Shown in pieces: positions 24,107 through 32,296 of a stretch of DNA of 64,000 bases (position 1 is its first letter; each line of letters opens with the position of its first letter). A program made the position numbers and the translations under genes. The notes below the pieces were generated by a model that was not told the DNA's origin, searched no databases, and was given only the letters and a program-made list of their open reading frames with translations. Source of the stretch: Methanocella conradii HZ254 (lineage in GTDB: Archaea; Halobacteriota; Methanocellia; Methanocellales; Methanocellaceae); assembly GCF_000251105.1 (NCBI RefSeq), contig NC_017034.1:1240001-1304000 (forward strand), read 5' to 3'.

Positions 24107-25084
24107 TCATGATGCCCTGGCAAGCTCCTTCTGAACGATAGGATGCCTTATGATGGCCTCCACCTCATCAAGTGGTATCTTCAACGAAGATGCCAGCCCT
24201 CTCTTGAACTCATCCATCTTAAGGCCCCCGTTATGGCGCTTCACCTTAAGCATGCTGACCGCCAGCTTAATCCGGTGGTCCCTCTCACGTATCTGGTAGG
24301 CACGGATGGCCCTTAAAAAGTCTATCTTGCGGAACTCCGGCCAATACGGGGCGGAGATGTAGATTGCGCACTCGTTGCCGCTGGCCTGCCACGGAAGGAA
24401 GTTCGAGGTCCGCTCATCCCCGCCAGTGCGGATGATGAGGTCCACCTGCGAACGGGTCTCAGCGCCAAAGTACAGGTACCTGTCCACGACGCTCTCCGTA
24501 ATGCTCTCCGGGGACAGCGTGCCGTTTTTAACGTCCATTGCCATCTTCCGGGCGCCATCGATTATCTCCTGCCGGCCTCCGTAGGCTACAGCGATGTTCA
24601 GGTAAAACCTGTCATAGCCAGCCGTGACGGCCTCAGTAAGGGCTATCTCATCCTTCACATCCTGAGGAAGCAGGGAGATATCGCCCACCGAGCGTATCCT
24701 GAGCCTCGACTCATGCGTCTTCCTATCGTCCCTAGCCTTACGGCAAAAATACTTAAAGAGGTCGAAGAGGGCTTTTTTCTCATTCTCGGGGCGCTTAAAG
24801 TTCTCCGTAGAAAACGCGTACAGCGTAAGCTGCCTTATCCCCAGCTCCTTGCACCATTCCAGTACCTTTTCCGTGGTGTCGGCGCCGCGCAGGTGGCCCT
24901 GCTCTGCGGGCTGGCCGAGCTTTTTCGCGTAGCGCCGGTTGCCATCCTGGATTATCGCAACATGCTGCGGGACCGGGTGCCTCAACACCTCCTTCTTTAT
25001 CGAATGCTCATACCACCGGTATAGTATGGGTATATGCTCATACCAGCCTACCGATAGGTTCCACAGAAAGTACTTGAAATTCAT
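24107..25084 (-). CDS. uppS: Cis-prenyltransferase (UppS-like)
   Basis: A 325-residue cis-prenyltransferase that elongates isoprenyl diphosphate to the dolichol-type lipid carrier of archaeal glycosylation. The catalytic Asp is in IIQDGNRRYAKKLGQ; also LYAFSTENFKRPENE and the substrate-binding RTGGDERTSNFLPWQ. It has an N-terminal extension of about 40 residues and a C-terminal tail compared with bacterial UppS (about 250). It ends a three-gene minus-strand set with DUF2551 and a COG2108 radical SAM gene. Confidence 0.93.
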   Translation of the reverse strand: MNFKYFLWNLSVGWYEHIPILYRWYEHSIKKEVLRHPVPQHVAIIQDGNRRYAKKLGQPAEQGHLRGADTTEKVLEWCKELGIRQLTLYAFSTENFKRPENEKKALFDLFKYFCRKARDDRKTHESRLRIRSVGDISLLPQDVKDEIALTEAVTAGYDRFYLNIAVAYGGRQEIIDGARKMAMDVKNGTLSPESITESVVDRYLYFGAETRSQVDLIIRTGGDERTSNFLPWQASGNECAIYISAPYWPEFRKIDFLRAIRAYQIRERDHRIKLAVSMLKVKRHNGGLKMDEFKRGLASSLKIPLDEVEAIIRHPIVQKELARAS

Positions 25085-25091
25085 ATAAAAG

Positions 25092-25415
25092 TCAGCTTGT
25101 ATCGTCGAGCGCCTCTTTCACGAGCCGCTTGTACTTCTCCTTGATGGAGTACATGTTATGGTCGCCCGTGACGTCCACGCTCAATATCCCCGTCTTCGAG
25201 CCCATAAGCCCGACCATGGCCGGGGTGCCCTTGTTTTTCACGTCAAAGTGCTGTTCCCTGAGCTTATCGTCGATATCCTTCGTCTCGTATGGCCCGCCCT
25301 CCAGGAATATCTTCAGGACGGCCCTGCGCCGGCCGTCCTTATCCCTGCTCAGGTAATCTTTGATGCGGGAGAGCACCAATTCGTCTTCAGAGCTATTCAG
25401 GGTCACCACTTCCAA
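25092..25415 (-). CDS. DUF2551 protein
   Basis: A 107-residue protein, DUF2551, a family essentially limited to methanogens. The N-terminal part (DELVLSRIKDYLSRDKDGRR, LKIFLEGGPYETKDID) looks like a winged-helix. A TTG start follows the stop codon of the radical SAM gene by 6 bases. No function is known; the coupled position suggests a shared transcript with uppS and the radical SAM gene. Confidence 0.75.
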   Translation of the reverse strand: MEVVTLNSSEDELVLSRIKDYLSRDKDGRRRAVLKIFLEGGPYETKDIDDKLREQHFDVKNKGTPAMVGLMGSKTGILSVDVTGDHNMYSIKEKYKRLVKEALDDTS

Positions 25416-25421
25416 GCATAT

Positions 25422-26471
25422 TCATAACGGTATCCTCTCCACGACGAGCCCGCCTTCCATCGGGTATCGCTCGACGATCGAGCCCTGCCAGCCGGCAGCG
25501 CCACGGGCCTTGCAGAGGCCTTCGAGCGCCCACCACGCCATATCAATCCTATCATCGTATAGCCGGTACAGCCGCCGTGGGGTCTTCATCTCTTTTATCA
25601 TACGGAGAGCATCCGCAATATTACCTTTAATTTCCCCGTATATAATTGTTCCATCAGCGCTTATCTCGTCAAAGGGCCTGGCCGTGTTGCGCGCCACGCG
25701 TTTAATGCGCTCACGCAGCTGTACTGCGTCCTTGAAGCGTGAAGAGCAATATCTACTATTTGCTATATTATTTAAAACTATCTCGTGTCCGATCTTTTCG
25801 CTCCCCTGCGCCGCATTGGATGTATCATCCCTAAGGGTATAGCCCCTCTCCTTCAAAGCCATGTAGTTCGTATCCGAGAACTCCAGCTCGTTCAGGTTCA
25901 GGAATCCCTTGGCCTTGCTGACTGCGGCGATAATTTCAGGCACAGGCTTTATGGCGGGTATCTCCACGCCCGCGTCCATCCCGAGATCTTTAGAGCGATT
26001 GAGCGCCCTATTAAACTCCGTCTCCCTGAAGCGGTCCCACTCCTCCATGGGGGGATGGAACCTGATTTCGTCGAGGCCGGCTTCGGCCAGCTTCTGTAGG
26101 ACATCATCAGGAGGCGCGATGCCCGTGTACAGGTGGATGTGATGCCGCTCGCCGAAATGGCCTTTTAGAAGCTTTATATAGTGCAGCGTCCGGTCAAGCC
26201 TGAGCAGCGGCTCCCCTCCCGTGATGCCCGTGCCCAGCGCGCTCATCAGCCTTGCTTCCTCTATGGCATCGCTATCGCTTTTAACGAGCCGCTCATTGGC
26301 GTAGACGATATCCTTGCCCTTTCGCCCCTCCGAGAGCGGGCAGTAGAAGCAATCCCTGGCGCAGGCTCCCGTCACGAATAAAACCATCTTCGCGCCCTTA
26401 CAGCATAGGCGGCAGCCCCTGCACATTTTCGTGTACATGGAGCCCGTAGCGTCCACATTTATCCTGCTCAT
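25422..26471 (-). CDS. COG2108-type radical SAM protein
   Basis: A 349-residue radical SAM protein. A Cys-rich leader (KMCRGCRLCCKGAKMVLF) precedes the SAM motif CARDCFYC; then GTGITGGEPLLRLDRTLHYI. The group is conserved in archaea (COG2108, PFL-activase-like) without a known substrate. The C-terminal third includes a small TRAM-like or wing domain (FDEISADGTIIYGEI). It leads a set with DUF2551 and uppS. Confidence 0.85.
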   Translation of the reverse strand: MSRINVDATGSMYTKMCRGCRLCCKGAKMVLFVTGACARDCFYCPLSEGRKGKDIVYANERLVKSDSDAIEEARLMSALGTGITGGEPLLRLDRTLHYIKLLKGHFGERHHIHLYTGIAPPDDVLQKLAEAGLDEIRFHPPMEEWDRFRETEFNRALNRSKDLGMDAGVEIPAIKPVPEIIAAVSKAKGFLNLNELEFSDTNYMALKERGYTLRDDTSNAAQGSEKIGHEIVLNNIANSRYCSSRFKDAVQLRERIKRVARNTARPFDEISADGTIIYGEIKGNIADALRMIKEMKTPRRLYRLYDDRIDMAWWALEGLCKARGAAGWQGSIVERYPMEGGLVVERIPL

Positions 26472-26544
26472 ATATAAGTAAAGTTTCTAATGAAATGGCA
26501 AAGTTAAATACATTTTTATGGCATATCCAGGCTTTTAGCGATGC

Positions 26545-27027
26545 CTAGCTATCCTTACTTGCCTCTATGACCTGCATTTTCCACCCATTCGCAGCGCCTA
26601 GCTCCTCGAAGAGCTGGCTTATCTTAGAAGGGTTGCCATCCCACAGGATGGAGAGGTCCACGTCTCCACTCTTAAGGCCCTCTGATATGTTGATGGCCAG
26701 GCGGCGGAGCGCTTTCCGCCTGGAAAATGGCACGCTAAAGATGGTCTTATAGGTCGAGGGGCCGGCCTTCGAGTAAGAGACGACAACGTAGTCGTCCAGC
26801 CGCAGGCGGTTGATATCGTCATACCTGCACATCGTCTCATACTCGTAGGCTATGCTCGAATCCACCCTTGAGAGAGACAGCAGTATCTTGGCGAGGACGT
26901 CCCTGTCCAGCCCTTTTTTCATGCTGACAGTCACCTTGCCTATGGTACATGTTATCCTGGCGCTCTTATCAGCGTGCTCAAGGATATACAGCGTAGTATC
27001 GGTCTTCTGCTCAAGGTCGGCGGGCAT
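26545..27027 (-). CDS. Hypothetical protein downstream of mtnP
   Basis: A 160-residue acidic/basic mixed protein with no motif I recognise; predicted alpha/beta (SARITCTIGKVTVSMKKGLD, then LSILWDGNPSKISQLFEELG). No membrane segment or signal peptide. It follows the MTA phosphorylase gene by 8 bases on the same strand and is likely co-transcribed with it and the phosphoribosyltransferase. Confidence 0.65.
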   Translation of the reverse strand: MPADLEQKTDTTLYILEHADKSARITCTIGKVTVSMKKGLDRDVLAKILLSLSRVDSSIAYEYETMCRYDDINRLRLDDYVVVSYSKAGPSTYKTIFSVPFSRRKALRRLAINISEGLKSGDVDLSILWDGNPSKISQLFEELGAANGWKMQVIEASKDS

Positions 27028-27035
27028 TGTATCCC

Positions 27036-27884
27036 CTAGCCTTTAATATACGGGCTTATTAAAAGGCGTAGCTTTCGCCTGGCACTTGCTGGTATGGCGT
27101 TCTCGCTGGTGGTAATGGCCCCCTCCAGGGCATGCCTGCACTGGCAATCGCCCATGTCGGCGAGCCGCTTAACCGAGCTTCTTATGATGTCCTGCACGGC
27201 TTGCTCGTTCTTCGCGGCATTCTCGATGACCTGGCTGATGGTCACGGACTCCTCGTGCCACACGTCGTAGTCAGTGACGGTGGCTATTATGGCGAAGCAC
27301 ATCTCCGCCTCGCGGGCCAGCTTGGCCTCGGGCTGGGCGGTCATGCCGATGACGTCGAAGCCCAGCTTCCTGTAGACGTTGGACTCGGCCTTCGTGGAGA
27401 ACTGGGGCCCTTCCATGCACAGGTATGTGCCCTTATCATGCGTGCGATACTTTTTAGATGAGACCTCGTAGAGTATGCGCGACAGTTCCGGGCAGAAGGG
27501 GTCGGCAAGGCCTATGTGTACCACGATATCGTCAAAGAAAGTCGAGGCTCGCTTACACGTGCGGTCATATACCTGGTCGGGTATAACGATGTCGAGGGGC
27601 CTGTAATCCTCCCTGAGGCTGCCTACCGCCGAGGCCGAGATGACGTGAGTCACGCCAAGCTTCTTCATGCCGTAGATGTTCGCGCGATAGTTAAGGGTCG
27701 AGGGGGAATACCTGTGGCCCCGGCCGTGCCTGGAAAGGAACACGGTCTCGACGCCGTCTATCTCGCCCAGCATATAGGAATCGCTGGGAGGCCCGAAAGG
27801 CGTCCTTACTTTCTTCTCTTCCACCTTATCGAACATCGAGGGGTTATAGATGCCACTACCCCCGATTATGCCAACCTTAACCAT
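27036..27884 (-). CDS. mtnP: S-methyl-5'-thioadenosine (or thioinosine) phosphorylase
   Basis: A 282-residue purine nucleoside phosphorylase of the MTAP group, which splits methylthioadenosine or methylthioinosine from SAM-dependent reactions into base and methylthioribose-1-phosphate. Seen: VGIIGGSGIY, phosphate-binding SRHGRGHRYSP, SASAVGSLRED, MEGPQFSTKAESN, and GMTAQPEAKLAREAEM with TDYDVW. In some methanogens the thioinosine form is the substrate; residues here do not let me decide. Start is ATG 27884 with GGAGG 8 bases upstream. It follows a phosphoribosyltransferase gene, a purine-salvage pairing. Confidence 0.9.
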   Translation of the reverse strand: MVKVGIIGGSGIYNPSMFDKVEEKKVRTPFGPPSDSYMLGEIDGVETVFLSRHGRGHRYSPSTLNYRANIYGMKKLGVTHVISASAVGSLREDYRPLDIVIPDQVYDRTCKRASTFFDDIVVHIGLADPFCPELSRILYEVSSKKYRTHDKGTYLCMEGPQFSTKAESNVYRKLGFDVIGMTAQPEAKLAREAEMCFAIIATVTDYDVWHEESVTISQVIENAAKNEQAVQDIIRSSVKRLADMGDCQCRHALEGAITTSENAIPASARRKLRLLISPYIKG

Positions 27885-27899
27885 AAGACTCGCCTCCAT

Positions 27900-28595
27900 T
27901 CAATGAACGACGGGCTCCCATAGGCCTTCGCCCACCGACCTTATGAGGCCCCTGTACTCCATCTCCTCCAGCACTTCGGTAAGCCTGCCTGGCTGGGTGA
28001 TCTCAAAATATGTCGGCTCTATCTGGTGGTGTCTCTTCAAGCCCAGCTTAATGTCCTCTATAGTCCAGACCTTGAGGCTATCCTTCATCATGAGCTGGCT
28101 GGTGACGTCGCACATGTCCTCCATGAAGTTCCAGGGGAAGACGACCCAGGCCCACTCGTCCAGCACTTCGCCCACGTAGTCGGCCTTCGTCTGGGAGCAA
28201 AGCAGGTGCTGGAGGGTGGCCGTCCTGACCTCCTTTGGGCTGTACCTGGAAATGTACTCGCGGGCGAACATCATGCTCTTCCCAGTGTCCGAAATATCGT
28301 CTACGATTAGCACGTTCTTCCCCTTAATCATGTTCTCCTCTACCGGATACCTTATCTTCGGGCCGCCGCCCGCCGTCGCCGTGCCCGTATAATGCTCAAT
28401 CTTGAGGCTTATGAGGTCGCTCAGGTTTAGGAAGTCGCACAGTACCCTTCCTGCGAACCATCCACCCCTTGCCAGCGCAACTATTACGTCAGGCTTATAC
28501 CCCGAGCTTCTCACGTCCTTGGAGATTTTCCGGCAGAGCCTATAGATGTAATCCCAGTTAGTGATGACACACTTGAAATTTTCAGGAAGCGCCAT
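27900..28595 (-). CDS. Purine phosphoribosyltransferase family protein
   Basis: A 231-residue phosphoribosyltransferase. The PRPP motif is VLIVDDISDTGKSMMF, and PDVIVALARGGWFAGRVLCD is the first strand-helix of the fold. It resembles xanthine/guanine or hypoxanthine enzymes. The last 60 residues (EPTYFEITQPGRLTEVLEEM, YRGLIRSVGEGLWEP) look like an added winged-helix-type extension. Upstream of mtnP by 15 bases, so salvage of the base released by MtnP is the likely task. Confidence 0.85.
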   Translation of the reverse strand: MALPENFKCVITNWDYIYRLCRKISKDVRSSGYKPDVIVALARGGWFAGRVLCDFLNLSDLISLKIEHYTGTATAGGGPKIRYPVEENMIKGKNVLIVDDISDTGKSMMFAREYISRYSPKEVRTATLQHLLCSQTKADYVGEVLDEWAWVVFPWNFMEDMCDVTSQLMMKDSLKVWTIEDIKLGLKRHHQIEPTYFEITQPGRLTEVLEEMEYRGLIRSVGEGLWEPVVH

Positions 28596-28732
28596 GCTTT
28601 CACCAACGATTAAGCAATAATATAAGATTAGTATGCCTCAAAAATATTTAAGCATATACTGTCTCGAACGATAAAGCTCTTATACTTAAAATTAAGTATC
28701 TCAAATCCAATTATTAAGCAGAATGATTCAAA

Positions 28733-29023
28733 ATGACTGGAATTAAAAGATTGGTATTAGATGTATTGAAGCCCCATCAGCCCTCCATACTGGAGCTGGC
28801 GAAGGCAATCGCCGCTTTGAAGCACGTTAATGGCGTCAACCTTAGCCTCTACGAGGTCGATACGCAGACTGAGAACATCAAGATAACCGTCGAAGGCGTC
28901 AACATAGATTTCGACGAGCTGCAGCGCGTCATCGAGGACATGGGCGCAGTCATACACAGCATCGATGAGGTCGCAGCGGGCATAAAGCTCGTCGAGGAAG
29001 TCGAGACGCTGCAGGACCGCTGA
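28733..29023 (+). CDS. DUF211 protein
   Basis: A 96-residue DUF211 protein (GIKRLVLDVLKPHQPSILEL, INFDEL-type region IDFDELQRVIEDMGAVIHSI). The fold is ferredoxin-like, and members are archaeal with unknown function. It is 12 bases before the VIT/CCC1-like gene, a pairing seen in other archaea, which suggests a role with that membrane protein. Confidence 0.85.
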   Translation: MTGIKRLVLDVLKPHQPSILELAKAIAALKHVNGVNLSLYEVDTQTENIKITVEGVNIDFDELQRVIEDMGAVIHSIDEVAAGIKLVEEVETLQDR

Positions 29024-29035
29024 TTTTTGATAGCT

Positions 29036-29569
29036 ATGGTACTAGAGGAAAGCGAGAGGGGCAGGTATATCATATTGGGGACGATTGACGGCATTTTGGC
29101 CATACTTGGCATCATCGTAGGCCTGTCCTCCACAACCGTTGACGCTGGAGTGATTATTAAGGCGGCCCTTGGCGGCGGCATCGCCCTGTGCCTGACTAAC
29201 GGCATAGGCTCCTACCTGGCCGAGTCGGCGGTCGAATACGGCAAGCTGTCCGAGGTGGAGGCGGCCCTGCTTCAGGACCTCAAGGATACCAGGATAGAGA
29301 AGATGGCCAGGCGTAACATCATCGTCGACTCGTTCCTGCATGGCGGCTCCAGCTTTATAGGGTCGCTGGTGCCGATTTTGCCCTTCATCTTCATCCCGGA
29401 CGGCATCGCGGTCTACGCATCCATTGGGCTTGCCATACTGGCGCTCGTCATGCTGGGCCTGTTTTCGGGCAGGATTTCCGGCCAGGGCTATATTAAGTCG
29501 GCCATAAAGATGGTGTTCCTTGGGGCAGTAGTAGTCATAGCGTGCAGCGCGCTCCGGTTGAGCCCATGA
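29036..29569 (+). CDS. VIT1/CCC1-type membrane protein (TIGR00267)
   Basis: A 177-residue protein with about five membrane helices (YIILGTIDGILAILGIIVGL, AALGGGIALCLTNGIGSYLA, SFIGSLVPILPFIFI). It matches the small archaeal members of the VIT1/CCC1 family, whose larger relatives move Fe2+ or Mn2+. The ATG at 29036 is preferred to a TTG at 29027. Preceded by DUF211. Confidence 0.82.
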   Translation: MVLEESERGRYIILGTIDGILAILGIIVGLSSTTVDAGVIIKAALGGGIALCLTNGIGSYLAESAVEYGKLSEVEAALLQDLKDTRIEKMARRNIIVDSFLHGGSSFIGSLVPILPFIFIPDGIAVYASIGLAILALVMLGLFSGRISGQGYIKSAIKMVFLGAVVVIACSALRLSP

Positions 29570-29580
29570 TGCCATCTATC

Positions 29581-29796
29581 CTATAATGGCTTTATTTTTC
29601 CAGGCGCTTTCGCCTTCACCTCCACGGTCATCTTGAGCTCGGCCTTATCCGGCAAGCCATAATAGAGCTCGACCGTTTCATAGATGTCCTTCATCAGCTC
29701 GTTCCAGTTCTTATCGCATATGTAAATGCCTACGTTCTGCCCAACGGCACATATGTACCCGTCGCTTTTGAATATCTCGAACCTGGCCTTGATCAA
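29581..29796 (-). CDS. HicB-like small protein
   Basis: A 71-residue protein with the HicB/DUF1902 beta-alpha pattern (ARFEIFKSDGYICAVGQNVG, then NWNELMKDIYETVELYYGLP). HicB proteins are antitoxins to HicA mRNA interferases, but no hicA is adjacent on either side, so this is a lone member of unknown role. It is divergent from a wHTH gene. Confidence 0.55.
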   Translation of the reverse strand: MIKARFEIFKSDGYICAVGQNVGIYICDKNWNELMKDIYETVELYYGLPDKAELKMTVEVKAKAPGKIKPL

Positions 29797-29924
29797 TGCT
29801 TGCGCCTCCCGGATATGCGGCCCCGCCTGGGCAGCTTTAGTAAAACAATTTTATATTCCTTATTTATGAATATTTCGTTACTTACGAATATACTCGTCTT
29901 TATTTATACTTTTTTTCGCAACTT

Positions 29925-30236
29925 ATGTCTGGACCTTCAATGGTAGAGCCTGTGCCAAAGTACCTGTTCCGGATATATTGCTCGCTATGGCTTGTATTCG
30001 AGGATAAAGAATTTTCCAATGATGAAGCCGCGAAGATAATAGGAAGAGGGGAGAGGTACTCTAACCAGGCCTTGCATTATCTTAAGAAAAGCGGGTGGCT
30101 TATCACTAAAGGGTTTAACGCGGTAGACCGGAGGAAGCATATCAATAAGCTGGTCAACCCCATGACAATAATAAAAATGATTGGGGAGGCCGGTGGCAAG
30201 TCGATAGTACTGGAGCCTAAGCGAGATAAAAGATGA
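29925..30236 (+). CDS. Small winged-helix protein
   Basis: A 103-residue protein with a likely winged-helix fold: EFSNDEAAKIIGRGERYSNQ then ALHYLKKSGWLITKGFN. No effector domain is seen. TATA-like TTTATACTTTTTTT just upstream suggests a leaderless or near-leaderless transcript. Function unknown; a DNA-binding regulator is the natural guess. Confidence 0.6.
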   Translation: MSGPSMVEPVPKYLFRIYCSLWLVFEDKEFSNDEAAKIIGRGERYSNQALHYLKKSGWLITKGFNAVDRRKHINKLVNPMTIIKMIGEAGGKSIVLEPKRDKR

Positions 30237-30247
30237 TCTGCTCATTT

Positions 30248-31558
30248 TTACCCCATGGATGGCAGCAAGACCACCACGCGGACGCCCTTCGTGTAGTCGC
30301 CGGGCACCCGGTCCTCCACCCATATCCTCCCATGATAATCGTCAATGAGGGTCTTAACAAGATACAGGCCCAGGCCTTTGCCCTCCATCCTCGTCTTGCC
30401 TATACGCTCGAAAACCTTCTGCTTTCGCTCGTCTGGAATGCCGGGGCCTGTATCCTCTACCGTCACCCTGCAATAGGCCCCATCGGGCATCGTTACCTTA
30501 GACAAGGCGATATTAACGACAAGAGGGCCTGTAGAATGCTTAATAGCATTTCCAACTATATTAGAAAACACGTCTTTTAATAGCTCGTTTGCCACCGTTT
30601 TACATGCTGCCTCCGGCGCATAGCTAATCTTGATGTCCCTTCCGCTGACGTGCTGATACGCTTCCTTAACTTCTCGTAGTATGCTGCCCACCTCGACGAC
30701 GGCTGGCTTAAACGCCCCCGCCTTCTCCATCTGCAGCTTTCTGACGTTATCGATAAGCTTCGAGCTGTTCCTTGCGGCTTCCATGGAGCTGGCAAGCAAT
30801 TGCACATCCTCAACGCCAAGCGTCCCTCGAGACTGAAGGGCATCTATAGCCATCTCTAAAAATCCCAGCACTGCCTGGTTCATGTTGTTAATATCATGCC
30901 CCATCAGGTCTATGTAAAGCTCTGCCTGGGCCTTCGCATCCTCGAGCTCGCTCTCGGCTCGCTTGCGTATGGCTATCTCCGCGTTCAGGTCCTCTATAAT
31001 CGTGGATAGCTGGGAGGTGCGCTCCTTTACCTGGCGCTCCATCTCAAAATACGATTTTTTTAGGGCTTCTTCGGCTTGCTTAAGCTTGGATATATCCTGT
31101 GCTACCAGGGATATGCCGGACACTTTTCCATCCCTATCCTTAATGGGCGATATCGTTAGCGATATATCGACCAGCGACCCGTCTTTCCTCATGTGGACCG
31201 TATCATGGATTCTAATGTTTTTTCCGCTTTTTATGGCCTCGATGAGCCTGCCCGCCTCTAGCTGTCGGCAGGAAGGCATGACGAGCGAGATGTTTTTGCC
31301 GATAGCGTCCCCTGCATTGTGCCCATAGAGCGCCTCGGCTCCATGGTTCCATGTGGCTATCGTGCCGTCCATCGCCATGCTTATCATGGCGTCCGCGGAG
31401 TATTCCACGATTGCCGCCAGGCGCGCCTGCCTCTCCTCGGATCGCTCACTCTCGCCTATGCTATGCCAGACGGCTTTCGCCATCCGTCCGAACCTGTCCA
31501 GAATAGCTTTTAGCCCTGACGGCCGCTCTTTTACGCCGTCATCATGTCTCGTGCCCAT
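30248..31558 (-). CDS. PAS sensor histidine kinase (HDINN type)
   Basis: A 436-residue soluble kinase: a PAS domain with PAC (about 50-165), a coiled coil (SYFEMERQVKERTSQLSTII), the phosphoacceptor MGHDINNMNQAVLGFLEMAI near residue 220, and a HATPase domain with N box DVFSNIVGNAIKHS near 331 and G boxes DTGPGIPDERK and EGKGLGLYLVK. No membrane segment, so it senses a cytoplasmic signal. The HDINN box matches the second kinase at 33976-35877. No response regulator is adjacent. GTG at 31573 is the alternative start. Confidence 0.9.
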   Translation of the reverse strand: MGTRHDDGVKERPSGLKAILDRFGRMAKAVWHSIGESERSEERQARLAAIVEYSADAMISMAMDGTIATWNHGAEALYGHNAGDAIGKNISLVMPSCRQLEAGRLIEAIKSGKNIRIHDTVHMRKDGSLVDISLTISPIKDRDGKVSGISLVAQDISKLKQAEEALKKSYFEMERQVKERTSQLSTIIEDLNAEIAIRKRAESELEDAKAQAELYIDLMGHDINNMNQAVLGFLEMAIDALQSRGTLGVEDVQLLASSMEAARNSSKLIDNVRKLQMEKAGAFKPAVVEVGSILREVKEAYQHVSGRDIKISYAPEAACKTVANELLKDVFSNIVGNAIKHSTGPLVVNIALSKVTMPDGAYCRVTVEDTGPGIPDERKQKVFERIGKTRMEGKGLGLYLVKTLIDDYHGRIWVEDRVPGDYTKGVRVVVLLPSMG

Positions 31559-31709
31559 ATAAGATAGTTTCACCTATCCTCGACGACTTTCTTATTTTCT
31601 AATCATAAAAACTATCAGTAACATTTTTAATATAGTTAAAATATCTATAATCCATAATATAGCTCATCATATTAAACATGGATGGATGCTAAAAGAGGGG
31701 TAGCATAAG

Positions 31710-31865
31710 ATGTGCTCTACCAGTGGCGTCATTAACGCCGAGATTGACCCTGAGGGGATAGGCTTTAAGAAGTATAAGTGCAGGAAATGCGGTAAAAGCT
31801 TTAAGGCTGCTGGCCGTTACCCCGAGTGTCCGACGTGTAAGTCTGAAGACCTCGAGCTTGCCTGA
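31710..31865 (+). CDS. Small zinc-ribbon (rubrerythrin-tail-like) protein
   Basis: A 51-residue protein starting ATG with GAGGGG 10 bases upstream. It carries KYKCRKCGKSFKAAGRYPEC then PTCKSED, two CxxC pairs making one rubredoxin-like zinc ribbon. Whole families of such short ribbons occur in methanogens; role unknown. The gene is isolated between the kinase promoter and the mobile-element debris. Confidence 0.7.
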   Translation: MCSTSGVINAEIDPEGIGFKKYKCRKCGKSFKAAGRYPECPTCKSEDLELA

Positions 31866-31943
31866 AAAGCGTTTGGCAGCTAACCTAAAGCTTCAACGCG
31901 TTCAAGTAGCTACCTTTATCGATGCATTAATCCCCTTCCGATA

Positions 31944-31981
31944 TACCACGATTCTGGTATTTAATATACCAAAATATTGGT
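31944..31981. promoter_or_regulatory. Array of alternating TACCA / TGGTA half-sites
   Basis: Four half-sites occur in 38 bases: TACCA, TGGTA, TACCA and TTGGTA, the middle pair forming TGGTAT-TTAAT-ATACCA. The half-site is the same as in the palindrome upstream of the Lrp-type gene. No gene starts directly downstream, so the significance is open. Confidence 0.3.
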
Positions 31982-31985
31982 AAAA

Positions 31986-32072
31986 TCATTTCAGGACAGC
32001 GGGGCCGTGTGGCGGAGAGTCCCCGTCGTTTCAACGATGGGATGGGATCCGCCCCTTGTTCTTCGAGTCGAG
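31986..32072 (-). mobile_element. IS200/IS605-like terminal hairpin, copy A
   Basis: On the minus strand TCGAAGAACAAGGGGCGGAT is followed by a hairpin (CATCCCATCGT, then ACGACGGGG, then CCGCC) and GGCCCCGCTGTCCTGAAA. The same order, with a diverged inner loop, occurs on the plus strand at 55274-55336. GGGCGGAT-YCATCCC followed by a hairpin closing on CCGCC resembles the ends of IS200/IS605 elements. No tnpA or tnpB is next to it, so it would be a solo end. Confidence 0.45.
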
Positions 32073-32218
32073 AATAATGTCTCGAAGTTCCACCGTATGG
32101 CAGCCCCTGCCCGATGCTGAGATGACAGGCTGAAAGTACGCTCGCCCCTGGAAAAGGAATAAAGCGTACAAGGTGGACGCTCCTGATTGAAAGCAGGAGA
32201 GAAGGCCACTCTTGGTCT

Positions 32219-32279
32219 CACCACGAGGTACACAAAAGACACTAGGCTTTTCACCACGAGGTACACAAAAGACACTAGG
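32219..32279. repeat. Two 28-bp direct repeats, 33-bp period
   Basis: The 28-base unit beginning CACCACGAGGTACACAAAAG occurs at 32219-32246 and again at 32252-32279 with a 5-base spacer. It resembles the widespread intergenic sequence ACCACGAAGGACACGAAG found in many genomes. It sits between the hairpin copy and the decayed insertion sequence. Confidence 0.8.
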
Positions 32280-32296
32280 TACACAATTATTTAAAT

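Noticed and set aside
32219..32279. CRISPR array formed by the two 28-bp repeats
   Set aside because: Only two copies with a 5-base spacer; CRISPR spacers are about 30-40 bases, and no cas gene is present.
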